From: Opitutaceae bacterium | Lineage (GTDB): Bacteria > Verrucomicrobiota > Verrucomicrobiia > Opitutales > Opitutaceae | Direction of reading: 5' to 3' | DNA: 64,000 bases | Assembly (NCBI GenBank): GCA_016794785.1 | Contig: JAEUHC010000027.1 | Location: 186,001-250,000, forward strand | Part shown: positions 57,211 to 64,000 of the stretch, piece by piece | How the letters are laid out: each line of letters opens with the position of its first letter | Position numbering within the stretch: position 1 is the stretch's first letter | Notes under the pieces: generated by a model | Told to the model about the DNA's origin: nothing | The model's input: the letters and a program-made list of their open reading frames with translations, nothing else | Databases searched by the model: none | Program-made: the position numbers and the translations under genes

Positions 57211-58233
57211 TCAGGGCTTCAACCAGCGCTTGAACCAGTCGCGGGCGAGCACGAGTGACTCGGGATTCACCTTGTGGGCGGTCTTGGGCTGCACGTGGAG
57301 GACGAACTTCTCGTCGGCCCCGGCGGCGCGATACGCGGCGCGCGCGGCGTCGGCGCAGAGCTGCAGGCCGGGCATCGGCGTGCGCGGATCGATTTCGCCG
57401 TTGATGGCGAGGAGCGGACGCGGGGCGATGAGCGGGAGCATAGCGGGGCAGTCGAACTCGCGGTCGAGGCCCGGCGCGACGAGCGCGTAGAAGTGATGCA
57501 CGAAGTCGCCGTCGGGCTTGCTCACGCCGCGATCCTTGGCGGCGGCATCGAAGGCGGCCTGCACGGTGCCGATGCGCGACTGCCAGGAATTGTTCTCCGC
57601 CGCCCAGCGAAAGCTCTGCACCCCGATGCACGGCACGGCGACGGCGATGCGCGGATCGGCGGCCGCGGCGAGATAGAGCTCGATGCCCCCTTTGGAAAAC
57701 CCGATCGCACCGATGCGGCGCGGGTCGATGTCTTCACGCGTCTCAAGGTAATCGAGGAGGCGCAGCACATCCCACGCGGTGTCGTAGAAAAACGGGAGGC
57801 CCTTGCCGGTGCGGAACGTGCGGAGGATGGCCTCGACGTATTCCTTGGACTTGGCCGCCGATCCGCCCTGGGCGCGCGCGCCGTGATGGCGTCCGTCGAT
57901 GGCGACGGCGACGAAGCCGTCGCGCGCCAACTCGGCCATCAGCGTGCGCTGACTCTCCTTGTTGGCGCCGGTGCCATGCAGCACGATCACCGCAGGGCGC
58001 CGGCCCGTGGCGGTGTCGGACTTGATCAGCAGGCCGGGCACGCGCTGGGTGGCTTCGGAGGAAAAGGAAAACGCAATCTCGGCCAGGCCTCCTTTCGCGG
58101 CGGGCGCGCCGACTTCAGCGGCCACCGGCACGAGGGGGCGATCGAGGAGCTTGAGGAAGGCGGCGCGGGTGTCGGCGGCGTGCGCGGCGCAAGCCAGTGC
58201 GAGGGTGAGGACGGCGAGGGGAAGCCGGTTCAT
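57211..58233 (-). CDS. Exported alpha/beta-hydrolase (dienelactone-hydrolase-like)
   Basis: This 340-residue protein has a signal peptide (RLPLAVLTLALACAAHAAD) and an alpha/beta-hydrolase domain. The elements are PAVIVLHGTGANKES (oxyanion HGTG), IGAIGFSKGGIELYLAAAAD (nucleophile serine), LLAINGEIDPRTP (acid) and the C-terminal KTAHKV histidine. It resembles esterases of the acetyl-xylan-esterase or DLH group. The ATG at 58233 was chosen over the upstream open frame, which is REPIN sequence and not conserved. It follows leuA on the same strand after a REPIN. Confidence 0.87.
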   Translation of the reverse strand: MNRLPLAVLTLALACAAHAADTRAAFLKLLDRPLVPVAAEVGAPAAKGGLAEIAFSFSSEATQRVPGLLIKSDTATGRRPAVIVLHGTGANKESQRTLMAELARDGFVAVAIDGRHHGARAQGGSAAKSKEYVEAILRTFRTGKGLPFFYDTAWDVLRLLDYLETREDIDPRRIGAIGFSKGGIELYLAAAADPRIAVAVPCIGVQSFRWAAENNSWQSRIGTVQAAFDAAAKDRGVSKPDGDFVHHFYALVAPGLDREFDCPAMLPLIAPRPLLAINGEIDPRTPMPGLQLCADAARAAYRAAGADEKFVLHVQPKTAHKVNPESLVLARDWFKRWLKP

Positions 58234-58279
58234 GGGGCGATTGATGCTGGTGTGGGCTGACACTGCAAGCGGACAGGAG

Positions 58280-58353
58280 GTAGGGCGGGTCTGTGACCCG
58301 CCCTCGCTCCGAACACTCAAAGCGTGATAGGGCGGGTCACAGACCCGCCCTAC
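58280..58353. repeat. 74-bp REPIN between leuA and the hydrolase gene
   Basis: It begins GTAGGGCGGGTCTGTGACCC and ends AGACCCGCCCTAC. The loop contains GAACACTCAAAGCG, the inverse of the TTGAGTGTTCG word of its relatives, so this copy is in the opposite orientation. It lies just downstream of the leuA stop. Confidence 0.9.
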
Positions 58354-58357
58354 TGCT

Positions 58358-60025
58358 TCACTTCTTCGCGAGCACGCGGTTGAGCGCGCTCACGATGGCC
58401 TTGATGGAGGCGAGTTCGATGTTGGTGTCGATGCCGGCGCCGTAGAGGGTGAGGTTCCGCTCCGTCTTGATCTGGATGTAGCTCACCGCGCGGGCCTCGG
58501 AGCCTTTGCCGAGCGAATGCTCGGCGTAGGAGAGGACCTCGAATTTCGGAATCTCGATGGCGTCGATCGCGTGCACGAAGGCGTCGATCGGGCCGTTGCC
58601 GGTGCCGATAAGGTGGTGCGTCTCGTCATCGAGCGTGAGCGTGGCCTCGCATTTCACCGCGCTGTCGCGCTCCGTGGTCTTGAAGTGCTGGAGCACGATG
58701 GGCGAGGTGCGCTCGAGATATTCGCTGAGGAAGACGGCATGCACTTCGTCGGAGGTGAGCTCGGTGCCCTTCCGGTCGGCGACATCGTTGATGATCTTGC
58801 CGATTTCCTTGTGCATCGCCTTCGGCAGCGAGTAGCCGAAGTCGCTTTCGAGCACGTAGGCGACGCCGCCCTTGCCGGACTGCGAGTTGATGCGGATGAT
58901 CGCCTTGTAGCTGCGGCCGATGTCGGCGGGATCGATGGGGATGTAGAGCACGTCCCACGGATCGGCGGGCTTTTGCGCGGCCCACGATTTCTTGATGGCG
59001 TCCTGGTGCGAGCCGCTGAACGCGGTGAAGGTCAGCTCGCCCGCGTAGGGCGCGCGGGCGGGGACTTCGAGGCGCGTGGTGCGTTCGTAGACCTCGCGGA
59101 TGGAGTTGATGTCCGAGAAATCGAGGCCGGGGTGGACGCCCTGCGTGTAGAGATTCAGGGCGACGGTCACGACATCGAGGTTGCCCGTGCGCTCACCGTT
59201 GCCAAAGAGCGTGCCCTCGACGCGGTCGGCGCCGGCGAGCAGCGCCAGCTCGGTCGCGGCGATGCCGGTGCCGCGGTCGTTGTGCGTGTGGAGCGAGACG
59301 ATCGTGCGGTCGCGCCGCGTGAGGTGCGTGCACATCCACTCGATCTGGTCGGCGTGGACGTTGGGCGTGGCGTATTCGACCGTGGCGGGGAGGTTGAGGA
59401 TGATCTTGTCCTTGCGCGTGGGCTGCCAGACGTCGGTGACGGCCTCGCAAATCTCCAGGGCGAAATCGAGCTCGGTGCTGCAGAAGCTCTCGGGCGAATA
59501 CTCGAAGCGCATCCGCGTGCCGGCGGCGACGAGAGGGGCGGAGTGCTTTTTCACCCACGCGGTGCCGTCGGTCGCGATCTTCACGATGTCGGCGCGGGTG
59601 GCGTTGAAGACGTGCTTCCGCTGCGCGGGCGAGGTGGAGTTGTAGAGGTGGAAGATGGCGTTCTTCGCGCCGCGGAGCGCCTCGATGCTGCGTGTGATCA
59701 GCTCCTCGCGGCACTGGCAGAGGATCTGGATCGCGACATCATCCGGGATGCGGTTTTCCTCGATGAGGCGGCGGCAGAAATCGAACTCGATCTGCGAGGC
59801 GGAGGGGAAGCCGACCTCGATTTCCTTGAAGCCGATTTTCACGAGCATCTCGAAATACTCGAGCTTCTCCTCGACGCTCATGGGCTGGGCGAGGGCCTGG
59901 TTGCCATCGCGGAGATCGACGCTGCACCAGATGGGCGGGTGCGTGAGCGTGCGGCCTGGCCACTGGCGGTGAGGCAGATTTACCGGCGGAAAGGGCCGGT
60001 ATTTGGTGACGGGAGCGGATTGCAT
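58358..60025 (-). CDS. leuA: 2-Isopropylmalate synthase
   Basis: This 555-residue enzyme condenses acetyl-CoA with 2-oxoisovalerate in leucine synthesis. The substrate and metal motif is SVDLRDGNQALAQP, later blocks include SLHTHNDRGTGIAATELALL and LFGNGERTGNLD, and a C-terminal LeuA dimer (allosteric) domain is present (LTLYGAGIDTNIELASIKAI). The length and motifs fit the longer actinobacterial-type LeuA. The ATG at 60025 (MQSAPVTKYRP) was chosen; a GTG or earlier start is possible in the 9-codon upstream extension. Confidence 0.95.
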   Translation of the reverse strand: MQSAPVTKYRPFPPVNLPHRQWPGRTLTHPPIWCSVDLRDGNQALAQPMSVEEKLEYFEMLVKIGFKEIEVGFPSASQIEFDFCRRLIEENRIPDDVAIQILCQCREELITRSIEALRGAKNAIFHLYNSTSPAQRKHVFNATRADIVKIATDGTAWVKKHSAPLVAAGTRMRFEYSPESFCSTELDFALEICEAVTDVWQPTRKDKIILNLPATVEYATPNVHADQIEWMCTHLTRRDRTIVSLHTHNDRGTGIAATELALLAGADRVEGTLFGNGERTGNLDVVTVALNLYTQGVHPGLDFSDINSIREVYERTTRLEVPARAPYAGELTFTAFSGSHQDAIKKSWAAQKPADPWDVLYIPIDPADIGRSYKAIIRINSQSGKGGVAYVLESDFGYSLPKAMHKEIGKIINDVADRKGTELTSDEVHAVFLSEYLERTSPIVLQHFKTTERDSAVKCEATLTLDDETHHLIGTGNGPIDAFVHAIDAIEIPKFEVLSYAEHSLGKGSEARAVSYIQIKTERNLTLYGAGIDTNIELASIKAIVSALNRVLAKK

Positions 60026-60313
60026 GACGAACGAACGGAAAGGTTGAACCAAAGTGACAGGAGAATGCGAGCAGACGAAACGTCATCCCGCGGCAGGGCG
60101 GGCAACGGAAACATTCAGGCCAACGCACGACCCGCCGCCAGGCGGCGTCCTCAAAGGTCGTGCGCGTTCGTAAGTCGAAGCAGGGCCTGGAGCGAAATTC
60201 GCATCTGGGTGGGCTGAGATATCGGCGCGAAGGAGTGAAAGTCAAGGGCCGGGTCGGGCGGGTAGGGAGCTTGCCAGTCGCGCAGCGCGCATGCATCCAT
60301 GGAGGCGCCCCGG
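60026..60313. promoter_or_regulatory. Divergent intergenic region between leuA and the DUF1501 gene
   Basis: In about 290 bases a hairpin is visible at 60124-60164 (9-bp arms CGCACGACC/GGTCGTGCG with an inner GCCGCC/GGCGGC). It would lie in the leuA leader. No short leucine-rich leader peptide was recognised, so attenuation cannot be claimed. Promoters for both genes are expected here. Confidence 0.35.
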
Positions 60314-61789
60314 ATGAACCCCGCCCACGAGTTTCTGAATCATCTCACGCGCCGGCAGTTTTTTTCCGGGGCGGGCTTGGCCATGGGTGGCGTGGCGCTG
60401 AACCTCCTCGCGTCGCGCTTGCGCGGGGCTCCGGCCCGCCACCCGGCGCTCGAGGCGCGCGTGCATCCCCCGCTCGCGGGCTTTCCGCATTTCGCCCCGA
60501 AGGCGAAACGCATCATTTACCTCCACATGAACGGCGGGCCCTCGCAGCTCGACACGTTCGACTACAAGCCGCAGCTGCAGGAACGCTTCGACCAGGACCT
60601 GCCCGAGTCGATCCGGATGGGCCAGCGCATCACGACCATGACGAGCGGGCAGACGCGTTTTCCCGTCGCGCCGAGCATTTTCCCTTTTGCGCAGCACGGC
60701 CAATGCGGCACGTGGGTCAGCGATCTGCTGCCCTACACCTCCCGGATCGTGGATGACATCGCGGTCGTGCGCAGCGTCCACACCCACGCCATCAACCATG
60801 ATCCCGCGTGCACGTTCCTGATGACGGGCAGCGAGATTCCCGGGAAGGCCAGCCTCGGCTCGTGGCTGAGCTACGGGCTCGGCAGCGAAAACAACGACCT
60901 GCCGGCCTTCGTGGTGCTCACGCCGAAATTCTCCCCGAAGGTCGCGGCGCAGGCGCTCTTCACGCGCATGTGGAGCAGCGGGTTCTTGCCCACGTCGCAC
61001 ACCGGCGTGGCGCTCCGCGCGCAGGGCGATCCGGTGCTGTTTTTGGAGAATCCCGCCGGCGTCGATCCCGCGACACGCCGTTCGATGCTCGACTCGCTCG
61101 GCGAATTCAACCGGCTCTCGCACGCCCGCTACGGTGATCCCGAGACGCTCACACGCATCGCGCAATACGAGATGGCGTTTCGCATGCAGACCAGCGTGCC
61201 CGAGCTCACAGACTTCAGCGGCGAATCGCCGGCCACGCTCGAGCTCTACGGCCCCAAGGTGAAGGAGCCGGGCTCGTTTGCCGCGAGCTGCCTGCTCGCC
61301 CGCCGCCTCGCCGAGCGCAACGTCCGTGTGATCCAGATCAACCACCGCGGCTGGGACCAGCACGGCACGCTGCCCGAACACCTCAAAATCCAGTGTCTCG
61401 ACACGGACCAAGGCTGTTACGCCCTCATCGCCGATCTCAAGCAACGCGGCCTGCTCGACGACACGCTTGTCGTCTGGGCCGGCGAGTTTGGCCGCACGGT
61501 TTATTCGCAAGGCACGCTCACCAAGACTAACTACGGCCGCGATCACCACCCGCGCTGCTTCAGCGTGTGGCTCGCGGGTGGCGGCGTGAAATGCGGGCTA
61601 GTTTACGGCGAGACCGACGATTTCTCCTACAACATCGTGAAGGATCCCGTGAGTCTGCACGACCTCAACGCCACGCTGCTCCACTGCATGGGCGTGGACC
61701 ACGCGAAGTTCAGCTTCAAATCGCAAGGCCTCGACCAGCGCCTCACCGGCGTGGAGCCGGCGCGGGTGGTGAGGGAGATTCTGGCCTGA
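60314..61789 (+). CDS. DUF1501 Tat-exported alkaline-phosphatase-fold protein
   Basis: This 491-residue protein has a twin-arginine signal (TRRQFFSGAGLAMGGVALNL). A sulfatase/phosphatase-like DUF1501 domain follows, with IIYLHMNGGPSQLDTFDYKP near the start, FGRTVYSQGTLTKTNYGRDH and DHHPRCFSVWLAGGGVKCGL. These proteins are abundant in Planctomycetes and Verrucomicrobia, usually next to a DUF1553 cytochrome gene. No such partner lies here, though a cytochrome-like remnant is at 63428. The ATG at 60314 was chosen because GGAGG at 60301-60305 lies eight bases upstream; the ATG at 60299 would not use it. Confidence 0.88.
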   Translation: MNPAHEFLNHLTRRQFFSGAGLAMGGVALNLLASRLRGAPARHPALEARVHPPLAGFPHFAPKAKRIIYLHMNGGPSQLDTFDYKPQLQERFDQDLPESIRMGQRITTMTSGQTRFPVAPSIFPFAQHGQCGTWVSDLLPYTSRIVDDIAVVRSVHTHAINHDPACTFLMTGSEIPGKASLGSWLSYGLGSENNDLPAFVVLTPKFSPKVAAQALFTRMWSSGFLPTSHTGVALRAQGDPVLFLENPAGVDPATRRSMLDSLGEFNRLSHARYGDPETLTRIAQYEMAFRMQTSVPELTDFSGESPATLELYGPKVKEPGSFAASCLLARRLAERNVRVIQINHRGWDQHGTLPEHLKIQCLDTDQGCYALIADLKQRGLLDDTLVVWAGEFGRTVYSQGTLTKTNYGRDHHPRCFSVWLAGGGVKCGLVYGETDDFSYNIVKDPVSLHDLNATLLHCMGVDHAKFSFKSQGLDQRLTGVEPARVVREILA

Positions 61790-61808
61790 GGCGAAACGCG
61801 TGGTGCGT

Positions 61809-63416
61809 TTAGGCCGGCAGCGTCGCCAGGGCGCTCTCGAAGTCCGGCGGGTTCCACCAGATTGTTTTGCCCGCATCGGCGGCGAGCACGCGGGCGGCAT
61901 TATAGCCGCAGAGGCCGGTGACGTTGCCGCCGGGGTGGGTCGATCCGCCGCAGAGGTAGAGGCCGGGGATGGGCGTGCGGTAGTTGCCGGCGCCGGCGAA
62001 AGGGCGGTTCCAGCCGATCTGGCCCTGGGCGAAAGAACCGACCAACAGGTCTCCGCCGCGCATGTTGGGCAGCTCGCGTTCGGTATCGAGCGGCGAGCGA
62101 GTGAAGGCATCGAGCACGGAGGCCTCGAGGTTGGGCGCGAACTCATTCCATTTGGCCAGCAGGCGGCGACCGTGGGCCTCGCGCTCGGCGTCCCAGTGGC
62201 GCGCGTCGCCGCGCAAGGCGTAGGGCAGCTTCTCCCAGAGAAAAGCCGTGTGCTTCCCTGCCGGTGCCTGCGTCGGATCGAAGAGGCTCGGGCACGCGCC
62301 CCATGCGACTGTCGCGGGAATCTCGCCCCGCTCGTGTGCGGCGACGATGTCGTGAAACTGGCCGAAGCGCTCGAGGCCGACGATGGTCATGAACGCCTGC
62401 GCCAGCTCGGGGCGTTGCGCGGCGGCGGTCCACTGCGGAGGCTCGCTCAGCGCGACATTCAGCGCGAAGAGCGGGGCGAGCAGATTGTATTCGAAGCGCC
62501 TGGCGTGCGCGCGGAGTTCGGGCGGAGCAAACTCTTCCGGCAGCAGATCGAGGAAGGTTTGCTGCGGGTTGAGCCCGGAGACGACGGTGTGGGCGGTGAT
62601 CGTTTCGCCGGTGGCGAGTTCAATGCCGCTAGCCCGGCCGCCGCGGACCAAAATGCGGCGCAACTCGACGCGGCAGCGAATCTCCCCGCCGTGTTTGGCA
62701 ATGTCCTCAACTAGGCCGCGCGCCAGCTGGCCCGAGCCGCCGACGCACATCTGCGCCTTGGCCGGCGAGGCGAGCAGGGCGGGGATAGCGTGGCCGAAGC
62801 CAGGGAGGCGCAGATCGACTTCGCGGAGGCCGTTGAAAAAGAGCAGCCCGGCGCGCACGGCGTCGTGCTCGAACTCCTGCGTGACAAACTCCAGCGGAGA
62901 GAGCGCGGAGACTTCGAGCAGGCGGCGGCCGAGTTTGCTGCGCGAGAGCAATTGCTGACGCCGCGTGGGCTCCAGCGGCGGGCATTGCGATTCGGGAATG
63001 AGGATGTTTTCGACGATGGGGCGAAACTCCTCCGTCCAGCGACGGAGCGCGTCGGCATCGCGCGACGAGAATTCAGCGAACGAAGCGGCGGTGCGCTCGG
63101 GATCCGTCCACCATTCGAGCGCGCGGCCGTCGGCGAGGAGCATCGCTACGTTGAGCTCCGGCTGGAGATAGCGCACGCCGTGGCGCTCCAACTCAAGGTC
63201 CCGAAACCACGGCATGCGCGTGATGGCGCGATGAAAGAACGAATGCGGATGATGGATGAAGCCGGGCAGCCGCGGGTTCTCCAGCGTGCGCAGACCGCCG
63301 CCGGGAGCTGCGGCGCGATCGAGTGCCAGGGTGCGCAGTCCGCCACGCGCGAGGTAGGCTTGGGCGACGAGGGCGTTGTGACCGGTGCCGAGGAAGAGGG
63401 CGTCGTAATGCGGCAT
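61809..63416 (-). CDS. FAD-dependent oxidoreductase, phytoene-desaturase/CrtI-like
   Basis: This 535-residue flavoprotein begins with the dinucleotide-binding motif DALFLGTGHNALVAQAYLAR and ends with the typical CrtI-type C-terminus LYLCGGSTHPGGNVTGLCGY. Between lies the amine-oxidase/desaturase domain with SGLNPQQTFLDLLP. It most resembles the CrtI/retinol-saturase-like group, but no carotenoid genes are nearby, so the substrate is unknown. The ATG at 63416 was chosen because the Rossmann motif follows directly; the longer frame is unsupported. Confidence 0.85.
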   Translation of the reverse strand: MPHYDALFLGTGHNALVAQAYLARGGLRTLALDRAAAPGGGLRTLENPRLPGFIHHPHSFFHRAITRMPWFRDLELERHGVRYLQPELNVAMLLADGRALEWWTDPERTAASFAEFSSRDADALRRWTEEFRPIVENILIPESQCPPLEPTRRQQLLSRSKLGRRLLEVSALSPLEFVTQEFEHDAVRAGLLFFNGLREVDLRLPGFGHAIPALLASPAKAQMCVGGSGQLARGLVEDIAKHGGEIRCRVELRRILVRGGRASGIELATGETITAHTVVSGLNPQQTFLDLLPEEFAPPELRAHARRFEYNLLAPLFALNVALSEPPQWTAAAQRPELAQAFMTIVGLERFGQFHDIVAAHERGEIPATVAWGACPSLFDPTQAPAGKHTAFLWEKLPYALRGDARHWDAEREAHGRRLLAKWNEFAPNLEASVLDAFTRSPLDTERELPNMRGGDLLVGSFAQGQIGWNRPFAGAGNYRTPIPGLYLCGGSTHPGGNVTGLCGYNAARVLAADAGKTIWWNPPDFESALATLPA

Positions 63417-63427
63417 CCCTCGTGGGA

Positions 63428-63523
63428 TTACTTCAGCGACTTCAGATGCGCAAACAAATCGCTGATGTGCTCCGTCGGCAGCGCCTCGATCAAGCCCTCC
63501 CGCATGAGCGAACGGCGCGTGTA
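63428..63523 (-). pseudogene. C-terminal remnant of a cytochrome-like (PVC heme-binding type) protein
   Basis: The frame ends SLMREGLIEALPTEHISDLF AHLKSLK and then stops. I recognise the pattern S-LMPEGL---L----DLFAYL as the conserved end of large c-type-cytochrome-containing proteins in Planctomycetes and Verrucomicrobia. Upstream of it the frame loses homology, so only the end survives. It lies directly before the oxidoreductase start at 63416. Confidence 0.5.
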
Positions 63524-64000
63524 ACCGGCGGGTGGATGTCTCGGTGCTCCGCGGGTCGATGAACGGGCGACGGTTTGGGGTGTTACCAATGAAAGCACGG
63601 ACTCCCTTGTCTTGGTGATGCGGCGGGCCGACATGGGGCCCGTTTGCACCGATTTCCCCCTTCGGCATCGCACCAGCCTCCGTGCGATTGGCCACCCTGT
63701 GTTCCACTGACGATGAACCTCAAAGCACTCCGACTCTACGTTTCCTGTTTTATCCTCGGCTCGACTCTGCCCGCGCCCACTCCGCGGCATCGGTCTCCGC
63801 ACCGCCGGGGACACCACGGACCAAACTCAGGGATGTCGCCAAAACGGTGAACGTCTCCACGTCGGCAACTATGACGCCCACATGAATCAGGCGATCAATG
63901 ATCAGAGCTTAGCGGGCATGGGCGGTTCTGACAGTATGCGCCATGCGGGGCAGGCGGCCGGACTCACGTGCGAGTCTCGACATAGCCTGCGGTCTGGATC
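63524..64000. other. Unassigned right-edge region, possible degenerate gene
   Basis: A plus-strand ATG at 63713 gives a signal-like start (LKALRLYVSCFILGSTLPAP) that stops after about 45 codons. A second frame, roughly 63780 to the window end, reads GDTTDQ...ERLHVGNYDAHMNQAIN and continues past the edge. The two would join by a frameshift. No family is recognised, so this may be a broken gene or non-coding sequence. Confidence 0.3.

Noticed and set aside
11042..58353. CRISPR array
   Set aside because: The repeats are dispersed, differ between families, have no regular spacers and no cas genes are present.
60124..60164. leuA attenuator
   Set aside because: A hairpin is present, but no leader peptide with a leucine run and no alternative antiterminator pairing could be made out.

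Overview
The window is a high-GC bacterial chromosome segment that most resembles Verrucomicrobia, class Opitutae (Opitutaceae-like). This is an inference from gene content: FecR/TonB-receptor pairs with STN domains, LamG and Ig-like secreted proteins with a shared C-terminal repeat, DUF1501 and Gfo/Idh twin-arginine proteins, a GldA/GldF/GldG/DUF4340 cluster and an AlgI-like MBOAT pair. No rRNA, tRNA or CRISPR array was recognised.

Layout. 1-0.75 kb: start of a pyrimidine operon (pyrR, then the 5' end of pyrB). 0.8-8.1 kb: two large secreted proteins, a LamG/LCCL/Ig protein and a subtilisin/PPC/PQQ-propeller/Ig protease, which share a C-terminal repeat. 8.1-20.7 kb: respiratory complex I in the order nuoA-B-C-D-I-H-J-K-L-M-M'-N on the minus strand, with two NuoM-type subunits and no nuoE, F or G. 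20.9-23.9 kb: apbE and two glycosyltransferases. 24.0-29.2 kb: ECF sigma, FecR and TonB receptor on the plus strand. 29.6-37.9 kb: discoidin-like protein, Gfo/Idh oxidoreductase, DoxX-like protein and the 2-oxoglutarate dehydrogenase genes. 38-45 kb: SUI1 factor, a broken REP-associated transposase (RAYT), metF and the Gld-type ABC cluster. 45-49.4 kb: polytopic membrane protein, rlmN and a RelE-type toxin-antitoxin pair. 49.6-58.2 kb: tandem SMP-30 genes, MBOAT/SGNH pair, esterases, yjdM. 58.3-64 kb: leuA, DUF1501 protein, phytoene-desaturase-like oxidoreductase, a cytochrome-type remnant, and an unassigned edge.

The most unusual feature is a dense set of REP/REPIN elements. Most begin with a 5' GTAG (sometimes GGAG or GTGG) foot next to a hairpin and end in the inverse, CTAC. 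About 17 copies of several families lie in 64 kb. Seven sit at seven of the eleven junctions of the nuo operon. At every one of these the reading frame stays open. Three REPINs encode the C-tails of NuoC and NuoJ and the N-terminus of NuoH. The other four lie in short ORFs of 33-42 codons; three of these begin with ATGA on the upstream gene's stop and end with ATGA on the next gene's start, and the fourth is separated by only 1-2 bases at each end. Translation could therefore run through the palindromes and keep the operon coupled. Another REPIN encodes an internal loop of a membrane protein, in the same frame as its copy between nuoL and nuoM. A RAYT remnant flanked by inverted REPs, one identical over 25 bases to the nuoM/nuoM' copy, links the elements to the known RAYT/REPIN system.
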